Source: Bacteroidota bacterium
GTDB lineage: Bacteria; Bacteroidota; Bacteroidia; Chitinophagales; Chitinophagaceae
Direction: 5' to 3'
Assembly (NCBI GenBank): GCA_023416995.1
Contig: JAEZGI010000027.1
Location: 62,001 to 126,000 of the forward strand
Length of the DNA: 64,000 nucleotides
The position numbers were made by a program, and so were the translations under genes. Positions 36,235 through 44,596 of the stretch are shown piece by piece (the first letter of the stretch is position 1; the number at the start of each line of letters is the position of its first letter). The notes under the pieces were generated by a model, which saw nothing but the letters and a program-made list of their open reading frames with translations, searched no databases and was not told the origin of the DNA.

Positions 36235-37359
36235 ATGAAGTTTACATACAGCTTACTAATATCTTTTTTAATGTTCTCGTCAGTTACAGCTCAGTCATAT
36301 TATCTCTTTACAGGCACTTATACAAACGGTGATTCAAAGGGGATTTATGTAAATCGTTTTGATGTGGCCTCTGGTGCTATTACCCCGGTGTCGGTTACTG
36401 AAGGCATTGAAAACCCGTCGTTCCTGGCAGTATCAGCAAATGGAAAATACTTGTATGCCGTGAACGAAAATGGCGGAAAAAAGCCCGGGGGCGTTAGCGC
36501 GTTTGTATTCGACAATAAAACCGGAGCACTAAAACTCCTTAATCAACAAACAACTTCGGGTGATCATCCCTGTTATATAGCAACAGATAAAGCGGGCAGA
36601 TGGGTTTTTACGGGCAATTACACCGGTGGAAATCTTTCAGCCTTCCCTCTAATGCCGGATGGTTCACTGGGTAAACTCGCTCAGCTTATCAACCATAAGG
36701 GTAAAGGAGCCACTCCCAGACAGGACAAACCGCATGTTCACTCAACCATTTTTACACCCGATCAAAAACACCTCCTGGTACCAGATCTTGGCCTCGATAA
36801 GATAATGATCTATGAGTTCAACCCTGGTTCAAAACAACCATTAAAGCCGGCAAAAATTCCTTCGTTCCGTGTCGCGGATGGCCATGGCCCCCGTCACCTG
36901 AGTTTTCATCCAACAAATCCTTTTGTTTATGTGATTGAGGAACTGTCAGGAACAGTTACAGCATTTAAATACAAGGGAATCCACTTTACTGCAATCCAAA
37001 CTATCAGCAGTCATCCCGAAAATTACAATGGTGCTATTGGCAGCGCTGATATTCATATCAGTCCGGATGGTAAATTTTTGTATGCAACCAACCGTGGAGA
37101 TGCCAACAGCATCGCCGTATTTGCCATTGATCAGTCTTCCGGTAAACTCACTCTAAAAGATGTTGTCAGCACATTAGGTAAACATCCCCGCAATTTCACG
37201 ATCGAACCCACCGGAAAATTTGTTTTGGTAGCAAACGGTGACAGTAACAACGTGGTGGTTTTTTCGAGAGATGCCGCAACAGGTTTACTTACACCGCATG
37301 GGGAGCCATACAGCGTTCGATCACCTGTTTTTCTCGGCCTTTTAAAAATTGACAACTAA
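36235..37359 (+). CDS. Lactonase family protein (seven-bladed beta-propeller), exported
   Basis: A 374-residue protein of the lactonase/6-phosphogluconolactonase-like propeller family. The start at 36235 gives a signal peptide (MKFTYSLLISFLMFSSVTAQ). Family patterns include LFTGTYTNGDSKGIYV, NPSFLAVSANGKYLYAVNE, VHSTIFTPDQKHLLVPDLG, GPRHLSFHPTNPFVYVIEE and HPRNFTIEPTGKFVLVANGDSNN. It may hydrolyse a lactone outside the cytoplasm; a role in the pentose phosphate pathway is unlikely because it is exported. Confidence 0.9.
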   Translation: MKFTYSLLISFLMFSSVTAQSYYLFTGTYTNGDSKGIYVNRFDVASGAITPVSVTEGIENPSFLAVSANGKYLYAVNENGGKKPGGVSAFVFDNKTGALKLLNQQTTSGDHPCYIATDKAGRWVFTGNYTGGNLSAFPLMPDGSLGKLAQLINHKGKGATPRQDKPHVHSTIFTPDQKHLLVPDLGLDKIMIYEFNPGSKQPLKPAKIPSFRVADGHGPRHLSFHPTNPFVYVIEELSGTVTAFKYKGIHFTAIQTISSHPENYNGAIGSADIHISPDGKFLYATNRGDANSIAVFAIDQSSGKLTLKDVVSTLGKHPRNFTIEPTGKFVLVANGDSNNVVVFSRDAATGLLTPHGEPYSVRSPVFLGLLKIDN

Positions 37360-37380
37360 GTAAATACCTGGTGAGCTGAA

Positions 37381-38661
37381 TCACTTGTCAGCCGGTTGAT
37401 CGCTGAGTTCAACCGTTAATTTGCAACCTTGTCCCGGAGACGAGGTTATCTTCATTTTGCCGTTAAATAATTCAAGGCGGTTACGGATGTTTGTTAACCC
37501 CATCCCTACCTTATGGCTGTTAGCATCGAACCCTTTCCCATTATCGGATACAGTAAGCTGTATGGCGTGCGCAGTGCGGCGAAGCTCAACAATAACTTCA
37601 TCAGCGTCTGAATGGCGAAGTATATTATTGAGTTGTTCCTGTAATATCCGGTAGAGCACCAATTGTTGACTGGCCGTCAAAAGACCTTCGTCAAATCCTT
37701 CTGAATTGATAGTAAAACGGATGTCTTTGGCGATAGCAATGGAATCAGCGAGTTCACGGATAGATTCAGTTAAGCCAAGATCGCTGAGGGTTGGTGGTAT
37801 CAGTGATCGCGACAATGACCTGATTTCCTCTATGACTGACTTAAGTAATTGCGAACATTTGACCAGTACCGATTCCTGTTCGGCCTTGGTGGTGATCGCA
37901 TGATCGATATATAACCTGACTACCCCGAGCAATTGATTGATGTTGTCGTGCAGTTCTTCGCCAAGCTTTTTTCTTTCTGCTTCCGCGGCATGCAAAATCC
38001 CTTTCGCCATTTCATTTTTGTGCAGCAACTTTTCGGAAATAAGCTCCTGTTGCAGGGACCGCTGAGCCGTGACATCCTGCATGGCGCCAATCAGCCTCAG
38101 CGGTTTGTTGCGGGTATCTCTTATGATGACGCCCCTGTCGAATATGATTTTGTATTTACCGTTTTTACACCGGAACCTGTATTCATCCTGCCAGAAAGAA
38201 CCTCCGTTGTCAAGAATGGTGTCGATGGTATCTAATACCCTTTGCTCATCTTCGGGATGCAGGTTAGTGCGCCACCATGTATAATTGTCACGCAGTTCTT
38301 CTGCTGAATAACCAAACATGTCCTGGAGCGTACGGTTGGTATAAGATTCATGAGTGATGAGGTCTATATCCCAGATGGCGTCGTTGGTGGCCATGCCCAG
38401 CATATTGAAGCGGGTCAGGGCCTCATCTTTCTTTTTATTTGCTTTTTCTATCCTCGTATTTAGAGAAAAACTTACAAAATAGATGAACAATGCAGCAAGG
38501 AGAATGAAAATCATCCCCTTAAGGTTTTGCAGGCGGTGGTTGAGGGCGATATCTCCTTCCGAAAAGTTTACCAATATCGCATCAGAGATCAGGATCCAGG
38601 TAATACCAAATGCCAAAAAAGCTATCGCCAGGATAAGGGATGACGAAAGTCGAAATTTCAT
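37381..38661 (-). CDS. PAS-containing sensor histidine kinase (HisKA_3 type), orphan
   Basis: A 426-residue kinase. It has two N-terminal membrane helices (about 8-30 and 47-67), a PAS fold with PAC motif (about 85-205; YRFRCKNGKYKIIFDRGV), a HisKA_3 dimerisation domain with the phospho-acceptor His in KLGEELHDNINQLLG, and a HATPase domain with the N box in NILRHSD, DNGKGFD and GMGLTNIRNRL. HisKA_3 kinases usually pair with NarL-type regulators, but none is encoded nearby. It is convergent with the lactonase gene with a gap of 21 bases. Confidence 0.93.
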   Translation of the reverse strand: MKFRLSSSLILAIAFLAFGITWILISDAILVNFSEGDIALNHRLQNLKGMIFILLAALFIYFVSFSLNTRIEKANKKKDEALTRFNMLGMATNDAIWDIDLITHESYTNRTLQDMFGYSAEELRDNYTWWRTNLHPEDEQRVLDTIDTILDNGGSFWQDEYRFRCKNGKYKIIFDRGVIIRDTRNKPLRLIGAMQDVTAQRSLQQELISEKLLHKNEMAKGILHAAEAERKKLGEELHDNINQLLGVVRLYIDHAITTKAEQESVLVKCSQLLKSVIEEIRSLSRSLIPPTLSDLGLTESIRELADSIAIAKDIRFTINSEGFDEGLLTASQQLVLYRILQEQLNNILRHSDADEVIVELRRTAHAIQLTVSDNGKGFDANSHKVGMGLTNIRNRLELFNGKMKITSSPGQGCKLTVELSDQPADK

Positions 38662-38780
38662 ATTAATACGTTAATACTTCAATATCTGCAAAAAACGACA
38701 GATATGACAAAAATCGTGATAAATATCGAATCTTATGCGTGGTTTGCGTCCGGGCGCCGCCGGGTCTTCAGTAATATGAA

Positions 38781-38788
38781 TATCTTTG
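38781..38788 (+). promoter_or_regulatory. -7 promoter element of the ABC-F gene
   Basis: TATCTTTG matches TAnnTTTG and ends 4 bases before the ATG at 38793, so transcription would begin almost at the start codon. Confidence 0.55.
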
Positions 38789-38792
38789 CGGC

Positions 38793-40673
38793 ATGCATTA
38801 TGTTTCAATAGAAGGTCTGAGCAAATCCTTCGGTGTTAAGCCTCTGTTTACGAATATTTCATTTCACATAGAAGAGGGCGACAAAATCGCCCTGGTGGCC
38901 CGCAACGGCAGCGGAAAATCAACTTTGATGAAGATAATGGCCGGAAAAGAAACGCCCGACAATGGTACGGTATGGATCCACAAAGATGTAACCGTAGCCC
39001 TTTTTGAACAGGAACCCACATTCCGGGAAGACTGGAGCATTCTCGACAACATTTTCAGTCATAATCATCCCGTAATCAACGCAATCAAGGAGTTTGAAAT
39101 ATACAGTGAACAGGAGGATGTAGAAAAACTGGGTGATGCGATCGTCAAAATGGATGAGATGAATGCCTGGGACTTCGACACCAAGGTGAAACAGATCCTT
39201 GGCAAACTTAATATTCATCATCTCCATCAGCAGGTGGGCAGTTTATCAGGCGGCCAGCGCAAACGTGTGGCACTTGCAAAAACGTTGATCGATATTGGCT
39301 TTGAACACAAACATGTATTACTGATCATGGATGAACCTACCAACCACCTTGATGTTGAAATGGTGGAATGGCTGGAACATTATCTCAACCAGGAGAAAGT
39401 AACGTTACTATTGGTTACGCATGACCGTTATTTTCTGGATGCCGTTTGTAACGAAATCATGGAGCTGGACAACAGCAATCTTTATGTCTATAAAGGTGAT
39501 TATGAAAATTACCTCGAGAAAAAAGCAGCACGTATTGAAAGTGAAGCATCCAGTATAGATAAAGCCAAAAATTTATACCGCAAGGAACTGGAGTGGATGC
39601 GTAAACAACCAAAAGCACGTACCACCAAATCAAAGAGCCGGCAGGATTCGTTTTATGAAGTAGAAAAGCAGGCAAAACAAAAAATTGAGAACAGCCAGGT
39701 AGAGCTGCAACTTAAAATGACACGGCTCGGTGGAAAGGTGGCTGAACTCAAAAAACTTTATAAAAGTTATGGTGAGAAGGTGATCCTGAAAGGGATGGAC
39801 TATACTTTTAAAAGAGGTGAACGTGTTGGGATCGTTGGTAAAAACGGTGTCGGGAAAAGTACCTTCACTAATATCCTGCAGGGCATTGAACAACCCGACA
39901 GCGGTAAAGTAAATATTGGCGACACCATAGTGTTTGGTAACTACTCTCAAACTGGTCTTGTTTTAAAAGAAGATCAGCGAGTGATTGAATATGTAAAGGA
40001 TATTGCCGAACATTTTCCACTTGCAAACGGCGGCACATTAAGCGCTGCACAGTTTTTGAATCTTTTCCTTTTTCCGCCGGAACAACAATACACCTATATA
40101 TCCCGGTTGAGCGGTGGTGAAAAACGCCGGCTTCATCTCTTATCAGTTCTATTCCGGAACCCGAACTTCCTGATTCTTGATGAACCTACAAATGACCTTG
40201 ATCTTCCGACACTTGGTGTATTGGAAAACTTTTTAAGCGATTTCCAGGGCTGTCTGATGATCGTATCGCACGATCGTTATTTTATGGATCGCCTGGTTGA
40301 TCACCTGCTGGTTTTTGAAGGCAATGGTGTGATCCGCGATTTCCCGGGCAACTACACACAATATCGATTATCATTAAAAGACCAGGAAAACCAGGCTCCT
40401 AAAAACCAATACCTGGAGAACAGCCCCGCCGAAGTAGCACCGCCTCCGCCTAAACTTCCGGAAGAAAAAAAGCTAAGTTTCAAGGAGAAACGGGAGCTGG
40501 AATTATTGCAACAGGAGATCTCTGCATTGGAAACAGAGAAAGCGACACTCACCGAAAAACTGAATTCAGGAAATCTTCCCTTTGCCGAACTGCAGCAGCT
40601 TTCAGCCCGCATTGGCGAAGTGACAACACTGCTGGATGAAAAAGAACTTCGTTGGCTTGAGTTAAGTGAGTAA
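38793..40673 (+). CDS. ABC-F family ATPase (Uup-like)
   Basis: A 626-residue protein with two nucleotide-binding domains and no membrane segments. NBD1 has NGSGKST, LSGGQRKRVALAKTL and DEPTNHLD; NBD2 has GKNGVGKST, LSGGEKRRLHLLSVL and DEPTNDLD. A linker rich in Lys/Glu joins them, and a C-terminal coiled coil (about 550-626, KEKRELELLQQEISALE) is typical of Uup, which is linked to DNA and ribosome functions. ABC-F proteins act on ribosomes. The last promoter base is 4 bases from the ATG. Confidence 0.95.
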   Translation: MHYVSIEGLSKSFGVKPLFTNISFHIEEGDKIALVARNGSGKSTLMKIMAGKETPDNGTVWIHKDVTVALFEQEPTFREDWSILDNIFSHNHPVINAIKEFEIYSEQEDVEKLGDAIVKMDEMNAWDFDTKVKQILGKLNIHHLHQQVGSLSGGQRKRVALAKTLIDIGFEHKHVLLIMDEPTNHLDVEMVEWLEHYLNQEKVTLLLVTHDRYFLDAVCNEIMELDNSNLYVYKGDYENYLEKKAARIESEASSIDKAKNLYRKELEWMRKQPKARTTKSKSRQDSFYEVEKQAKQKIENSQVELQLKMTRLGGKVAELKKLYKSYGEKVILKGMDYTFKRGERVGIVGKNGVGKSTFTNILQGIEQPDSGKVNIGDTIVFGNYSQTGLVLKEDQRVIEYVKDIAEHFPLANGGTLSAAQFLNLFLFPPEQQYTYISRLSGGEKRRLHLLSVLFRNPNFLILDEPTNDLDLPTLGVLENFLSDFQGCLMIVSHDRYFMDRLVDHLLVFEGNGVIRDFPGNYTQYRLSLKDQENQAPKNQYLENSPAEVAPPPPKLPEEKKLSFKEKRELELLQQEISALETEKATLTEKLNSGNLPFAELQQLSARIGEVTTLLDEKELRWLELSE

Positions 40674-40738
40674 CGCGCCCACACAATCAAACGTTTGATT
40701 GTTTACATTTGAGTTTTGCAGATTTTTTATAATTAAAT

Positions 40739-42286
40739 ATGACAATGAGAAAACTATTTATTTTATGTGTGAGCTGTTTGCCCATGAGTATGATGGCACA
40801 GCAGGCGGCCAAACAAAAGGCTGTGAAAGTGGCAAATCCCCTGCCTTACGCTAAGACGATTACTCCTGATGATCTGAAGAAACATTTGTACATCGTGGCT
40901 GGTGCCGAGATGGAAGGACGTGGTACCGGCACTGAAGGAGAAAGAAGAGCCGCGGCGTATATTGAAAGCCAGTTCAAGGCGTTTGGTCTGCTGCCAGGTA
41001 ACAACGGCAGCTACCAGATGCATTGGCCGGTGTATGTTGACTCTTTAACCCACAGTGCCATTGAAGTTAACGGTAAAAAATTTGAAGCCGATAAAGACTT
41101 CACCGTTAATATGAATATGTCTTACGCGGCAACCTTAAGTGCAAGTGAAGTGGTATTTGTTGGTCATGGCGTTTCAGATTCAACAAGAGATGACTATAAA
41201 GGTATTGATGCAAAAGGCAAAATTGTATTGGTCTTACCAGGCGCACCCGCACCTGGCGCCAATCAACGCAGACCGGCTGCATTTTTCATCCAGGAAGCAG
41301 CAGCGAAAAATGGTGCGGTAGCAGTGTTGTTGGTTCAGACAAACTTCCCCCGCCCTGCTTCAGCCAAAACAGGTCAGCTATATACAAGCGGTTTCAGGAA
41401 AACGAATTATCCAAACACGTTTACAATTTCTGAAAGTATAGCAGAAGCCATTATGGGTGCTGATTACAAAGCTGTTAAAGAATCAATCAAATCTGGTAAT
41501 GCACCTGCGAAAACATACAGCGCTAATGTGATGCTTGATTTTGGAAAAGCAACTACTTCAATTCAAAGCAGCAATGTTATCGGGTATGTTGAAGGTTCTG
41601 ACAAAAGAGATGAGTTCGTTATTATCACCGCGCATTATGATCACCTGGGTAAAAGAGACAGTGTGATCTATTACGGGGCAGATGACGATGGTTCCGGAAC
41701 CGTAGGTGTACTTGAGCTTGCAGAAGCATTCGCGAAAGCAAAAGCTGAAGGTAAGGGCCCGAGAAGAAGCGTAGTGTTCATGACTGTTTCCGGTGAGGAA
41801 AGAGGCTTATGGGGTTCGGCTTACTATGGCGAAAACCCAATTTTCCCGCTGGAGAAAACAACAGTGAATCTGAATATTGACATGATAGGTCGCACAGATC
41901 CTGAGCGTAAAACAGGCGATTCATCAAACTATGTTTATGTTGTGGGCGACGATAAACTGAGCACCGACCTGAGACCAATCAGCGAAGGTGTTAATAAGAA
42001 ATATGCAAAAATGGAACTGGATTATAAATTCAACGATCCAAACGACAGGCAACAAATTTATTACCGTAGCGACCATTATAATTTCGCCCGTAAAGGTGTT
42101 CCGATTATTTTCTATTTCGATGGAATTCACGCTGACTACCACCGTGCATCAGATACACCGGATAAGATCAACTACGAACTGTTGAGCAAACGCGCGCGAT
42201 TTGTATTTCATACTGCCTGGGAAATGGCTAACAGAAATGATATGCTAAAACGCGATCTGAAACTGAATATGCCGGGAAGAAATTAA
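40739..42286 (+). CDS. M28 family metallopeptidase with PA domain, exported
   Basis: A 515-residue zinc aminopeptidase-like protein with a signal peptide (MRKLFILCVSCLPMSMMAQ; start at 40739 or the in-frame ATG at 40745). A protease-associated insert covers about 130-270. The M28 zinc ligands are seen in HYDHLGK, GADDDGSG, SGEERGLWGS, NIDMIGR and the C-terminal HADYHRASDT. It would remove N-terminal residues from peptides in the periplasm. A strong terminator follows. Confidence 0.93.
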   Translation: MTMRKLFILCVSCLPMSMMAQQAAKQKAVKVANPLPYAKTITPDDLKKHLYIVAGAEMEGRGTGTEGERRAAAYIESQFKAFGLLPGNNGSYQMHWPVYVDSLTHSAIEVNGKKFEADKDFTVNMNMSYAATLSASEVVFVGHGVSDSTRDDYKGIDAKGKIVLVLPGAPAPGANQRRPAAFFIQEAAAKNGAVAVLLVQTNFPRPASAKTGQLYTSGFRKTNYPNTFTISESIAEAIMGADYKAVKESIKSGNAPAKTYSANVMLDFGKATTSIQSSNVIGYVEGSDKRDEFVIITAHYDHLGKRDSVIYYGADDDGSGTVGVLELAEAFAKAKAEGKGPRRSVVFMTVSGEERGLWGSAYYGENPIFPLEKTTVNLNIDMIGRTDPERKTGDSSNYVYVVGDDKLSTDLRPISEGVNKKYAKMELDYKFNDPNDRQQIYYRSDHYNFARKGVPIIFYFDGIHADYHRASDTPDKINYELLSKRARFVFHTAWEMANRNDMLKRDLKLNMPGRN

Positions 42287-42301
42287 TAACCCGACAAAAC
42301 A

Positions 42302-42336
42302 AGAGCGGCTATCATTACTGATAGCCGCTTTTTTAT
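42302..42336. terminator. Bidirectional intrinsic terminator
   Basis: The 11-bp stem AGCGGCTATCA/TGATAGCCGCT (42304-42314 with 42319-42329) is followed by a T run to 42334. It separates the M28 peptidase gene from the convergent DUF4197 gene. Confidence 0.85.
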
Positions 42337-42347
42337 TTGTAGTGTTA

Positions 42348-43067
42348 TTAGCTTCCAAAAACTTTTTTAAGAATATCATTGACCCGTGCAGCCGGATTGT
42401 CGCGTATATTTTTTTCTTCAAGTGCCACCTGGTAGAACATACCTCCAAGTGCGCGATCAGTAACATAATTTGACAGGTCTGTGTTTACCTTTTTTGTCAA
42501 TGGTATTTTGTTATATGCTTCGAATACAGCTGTCCAGTATTTTGTAGCACCGGTTTTTTCGAGAGCCGCATCAATAACCGGTTTGAATGCATTGGTTAGC
42601 GGCTGCCAGGTTACACCTTTCAGGTATGTTGTGGCCGCAGAATCATTTCCTCTTAGAATACCAAGTGCATCCTTCACATTCATTCCCTTCACAGCATCAA
42701 CAAATATCGGCGCAGCACTTTTAGCTGCCTCTTCAGCCGCCCGGTTCATTGAAAGAATGGCATCATCAACCAGCTTACCTAAACCCGCCTGTCTTAACGT
42801 TTGCTCCACTTTTTTTGCTTCATCAGGCATCAACACTTTGATAGCCGCATTGCCCATAAACCCATTTACTGCAGATAGTTTGTCCCCGCTTTTTTGCGCA
42901 CCCACGGCAAGTGCTTCTTTAAGACCACTCACAATGTCTTCATTGCTGAGGCCAGCACCGGATTTGCCTTTTCCAATCAGGCCACCTGCTTTTTTTAATA
43001 TGCCCCCTTGTTGTGAAAAAGTAACGGTAGATGCAAGAAGTAACAGAGGTAAAAACATACGTTTCAT
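42348..43067 (-). CDS. DUF4197 domain protein, exported
   Basis: A 239-residue protein with a signal peptide (MKRMFLPLLLLASTVTFSQQ). The DUF4197 domain covers most of the rest, with LSNEDIVSGLKEALAVGAQKSGDKLS near the start and YVTDRALGGMFYQVALEEKNIRDNPAARVNDILKKVFG at the end (seen as consecutive short motifs). It is mainly helical and of unknown function. It is likely periplasmic. Confidence 0.9.
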   Translation of the reverse strand: MKRMFLPLLLLASTVTFSQQGGILKKAGGLIGKGKSGAGLSNEDIVSGLKEALAVGAQKSGDKLSAVNGFMGNAAIKVLMPDEAKKVEQTLRQAGLGKLVDDAILSMNRAAEEAAKSAAPIFVDAVKGMNVKDALGILRGNDSAATTYLKGVTWQPLTNAFKPVIDAALEKTGATKYWTAVFEAYNKIPLTKKVNTDLSNYVTDRALGGMFYQVALEEKNIRDNPAARVNDILKKVFGS

Positions 43068-43273
43068 AGAATTATTTTGATTATAAAGTAAGATGAGCCC
43101 TTAACAGACGGTAATTTGACTCAATTAGTGGTAAGAATAACGCCGGATCGGCGGAAAAATTTGTTAAGAATGCACAAAAATCTTTGTCTGTGCTCCCTGC
43201 AGCCCTTAAGGTTATAATTAATTGGCATGATTTACGTTCATAGGAGATTCCGTGCGGTTTAACCGCATTCACC

Positions 43274-43281
43274 TAAATTTG
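43274..43281 (+). promoter_or_regulatory. -7 promoter element of the exported FKBP gene
   Basis: TAAATTTG matches TAnnTTTG and ends 11 bases before the ATG at 43293. Confidence 0.5.
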
Positions 43282-43292
43282 CCGCTTAATTT

Positions 43293-44045
43293 ATGAATAT
43301 GAGATGGATGATTCTTGGCCTGGTTTCATTGTGCAGTATTACTGTCGCTGCCCAGGCTCCCAAAAAAACAACTGCTCCTGTAAAGAAAACAACACCTGTT
43401 GCTCAAAAAACCACCGCCCAGAAAACTGCACCGGCTCAACCTGTTCCACTAAAAAACTCGCTCGACTCATTCAGCTACGCTGTGGGTTTAAGTCTTGCAA
43501 ACTTTTATAAAGAGCAGGGAGTACAAAACATCAACAATGCATTGGTGATGCGTGCACTTAATGATGTGAAAACCGGCAAACAGGTTTTGACGGAAGAACA
43601 GATCAACAGTTGCATCATGGATTATATGCAGATCGCGAAAAAAGAAAAAGCAACTCCCAATAAAAAAGCGGGTGAAGCTTTTCTTGCAGAGAATGCAAAA
43701 AAGCCGGGCGTTGTAACGACCGCCAGCGGGCTTCAGTACACCGTTATTACTGAAGGTACCGGCGCGAAACCAACTGCATCCGATAAGGTTAAGGTTCATT
43801 ACCATGGAACCCTGCTCGACGGTACAATTTTCGACAGCTCTGTTCAACGTGGTGAGCCGATAGAATTACCTGTAGGAAATGTTATTGCTGGTTGGATCGA
43901 GGCACTGCAATTAATGCCGGTTGGCAGTAAATGGAAATTATTTATTCCTTCTGATCTTGCCTATGGCGACAGCCAGGCAGGACCAACTATCGGACCAGGA
44001 TCAACACTGATTTTTGAGGTTGAATTACTGGAGATAGTGAAATAG
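43293..44045 (+). CDS. FKBP-type peptidyl-prolyl isomerase, exported
   Basis: A 250-residue isomerase with a signal peptide (MNMRWMILGLVSLCSITVAAQ), a Lys/Thr/Pro-rich linker, an FKBP_N-type helical domain (about 50-125, SYAVGLSLANFYKEQG), and a C-terminal FKBP domain with VKVHYHGTLLDGTIFDSS and VIAGWIEALQLMPVGSKWKLFIPS. It resembles Mip/FkpA, which fold periplasmic proteins as dimers through the N-domain. The linker before the FKBP domain (KAGEAFLAENAKKPGVV) is close to that of the cytosolic FKBP at 32702. Confidence 0.93.
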   Translation: MNMRWMILGLVSLCSITVAAQAPKKTTAPVKKTTPVAQKTTAQKTAPAQPVPLKNSLDSFSYAVGLSLANFYKEQGVQNINNALVMRALNDVKTGKQVLTEEQINSCIMDYMQIAKKEKATPNKKAGEAFLAENAKKPGVVTTASGLQYTVITEGTGAKPTASDKVKVHYHGTLLDGTIFDSSVQRGEPIELPVGNVIAGWIEALQLMPVGSKWKLFIPSDLAYGDSQAGPTIGPGSTLIFEVELLEIVK

Positions 44046-44070
44046 CCTATAAGATTTATCATATTGTCGG

Positions 44071-44099
44071 ACCCGCTGCAAACCAGCGGGTTTTTTTTT
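44071..44099 (+). terminator. Intrinsic terminator of the exported FKBP gene
   Basis: The stem ACCCGCTG/CAGCGGGT (44071-44078 with 44084-44091) is followed by a run of eight Ts. Confidence 0.9.
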
Positions 44100-44172
44100 A
44101 TATGGGAACGCTAACCGGAAATTGACGGGTAAGGAAAGGCCGTGATTGTGTACACTAACAAGGCTAAGTGAA

Positions 44173-44385
44173 TCAGCCTGCAAGCCCTTTGTTGGCTGAT
44201 ATACTTTCAATGAATCCTTTCACGTCTTCTTTTGACCGTTTCATTTTTTTTGCAAGATGTTCCAGCAAAGCATCTTCCTGTCCTGGTTGATAATCCAGAT
44301 CTTCATCGGTAAGCTCAACGTTTCTTTCTTTGATTTTGGCTTTGACTTCTTCCCAGTCATTGCCGAGAGATAATTTCTTTTCCAT
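44173..44385 (-). CDS. Small CsbD-like protein
   Basis: A 70-residue charged protein. The segment LGNDWEEVKAKIKERNVELTDEDLDY resembles the CsbD stress-protein pattern (WxxxKxKxKxxxxxLTDxDL), followed by an acidic/basic helix ending GFIESISANKGLAG. CsbD-like proteins are induced by general stress in other bacteria, but their mechanism is unknown. Assignment is by pattern only. Confidence 0.65.
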   Translation of the reverse strand: MEKKLSLGNDWEEVKAKIKERNVELTDEDLDYQPGQEDALLEHLAKKMKRSKEDVKGFIESISANKGLAG

Positions 44386-44546
44386 GGTACTTTTTGCAAT
44401 CTACTGCAATTACGATACCAGCAACAGCAGGTTGCAGGAGGCGTATAGCCTGATGGTTCATTAAGGATGTGCGCAATAAAAAGATCCGGTTCCAAAATCA
44501 ATGATTTCACTTTAACAGGTATTGCTCGCCGTCAGGTACACGAATT

Positions 44547-44580
44547 GAAAAAGGCTGTCTCATGAGACAGCCTTCTTTTA
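44547..44580 (-). terminator. Intrinsic terminator of the phosphorylase gene
   Basis: The 10-bp stem AAGGCTGTCT/AGACAGCCTT (44551-44560 with 44565-44574) is followed on the minus strand by a T run. It lies just after the phosphorylase stop. Confidence 0.8.
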
Positions 44581-44596
44581 GTAGTAATGCCAATGT

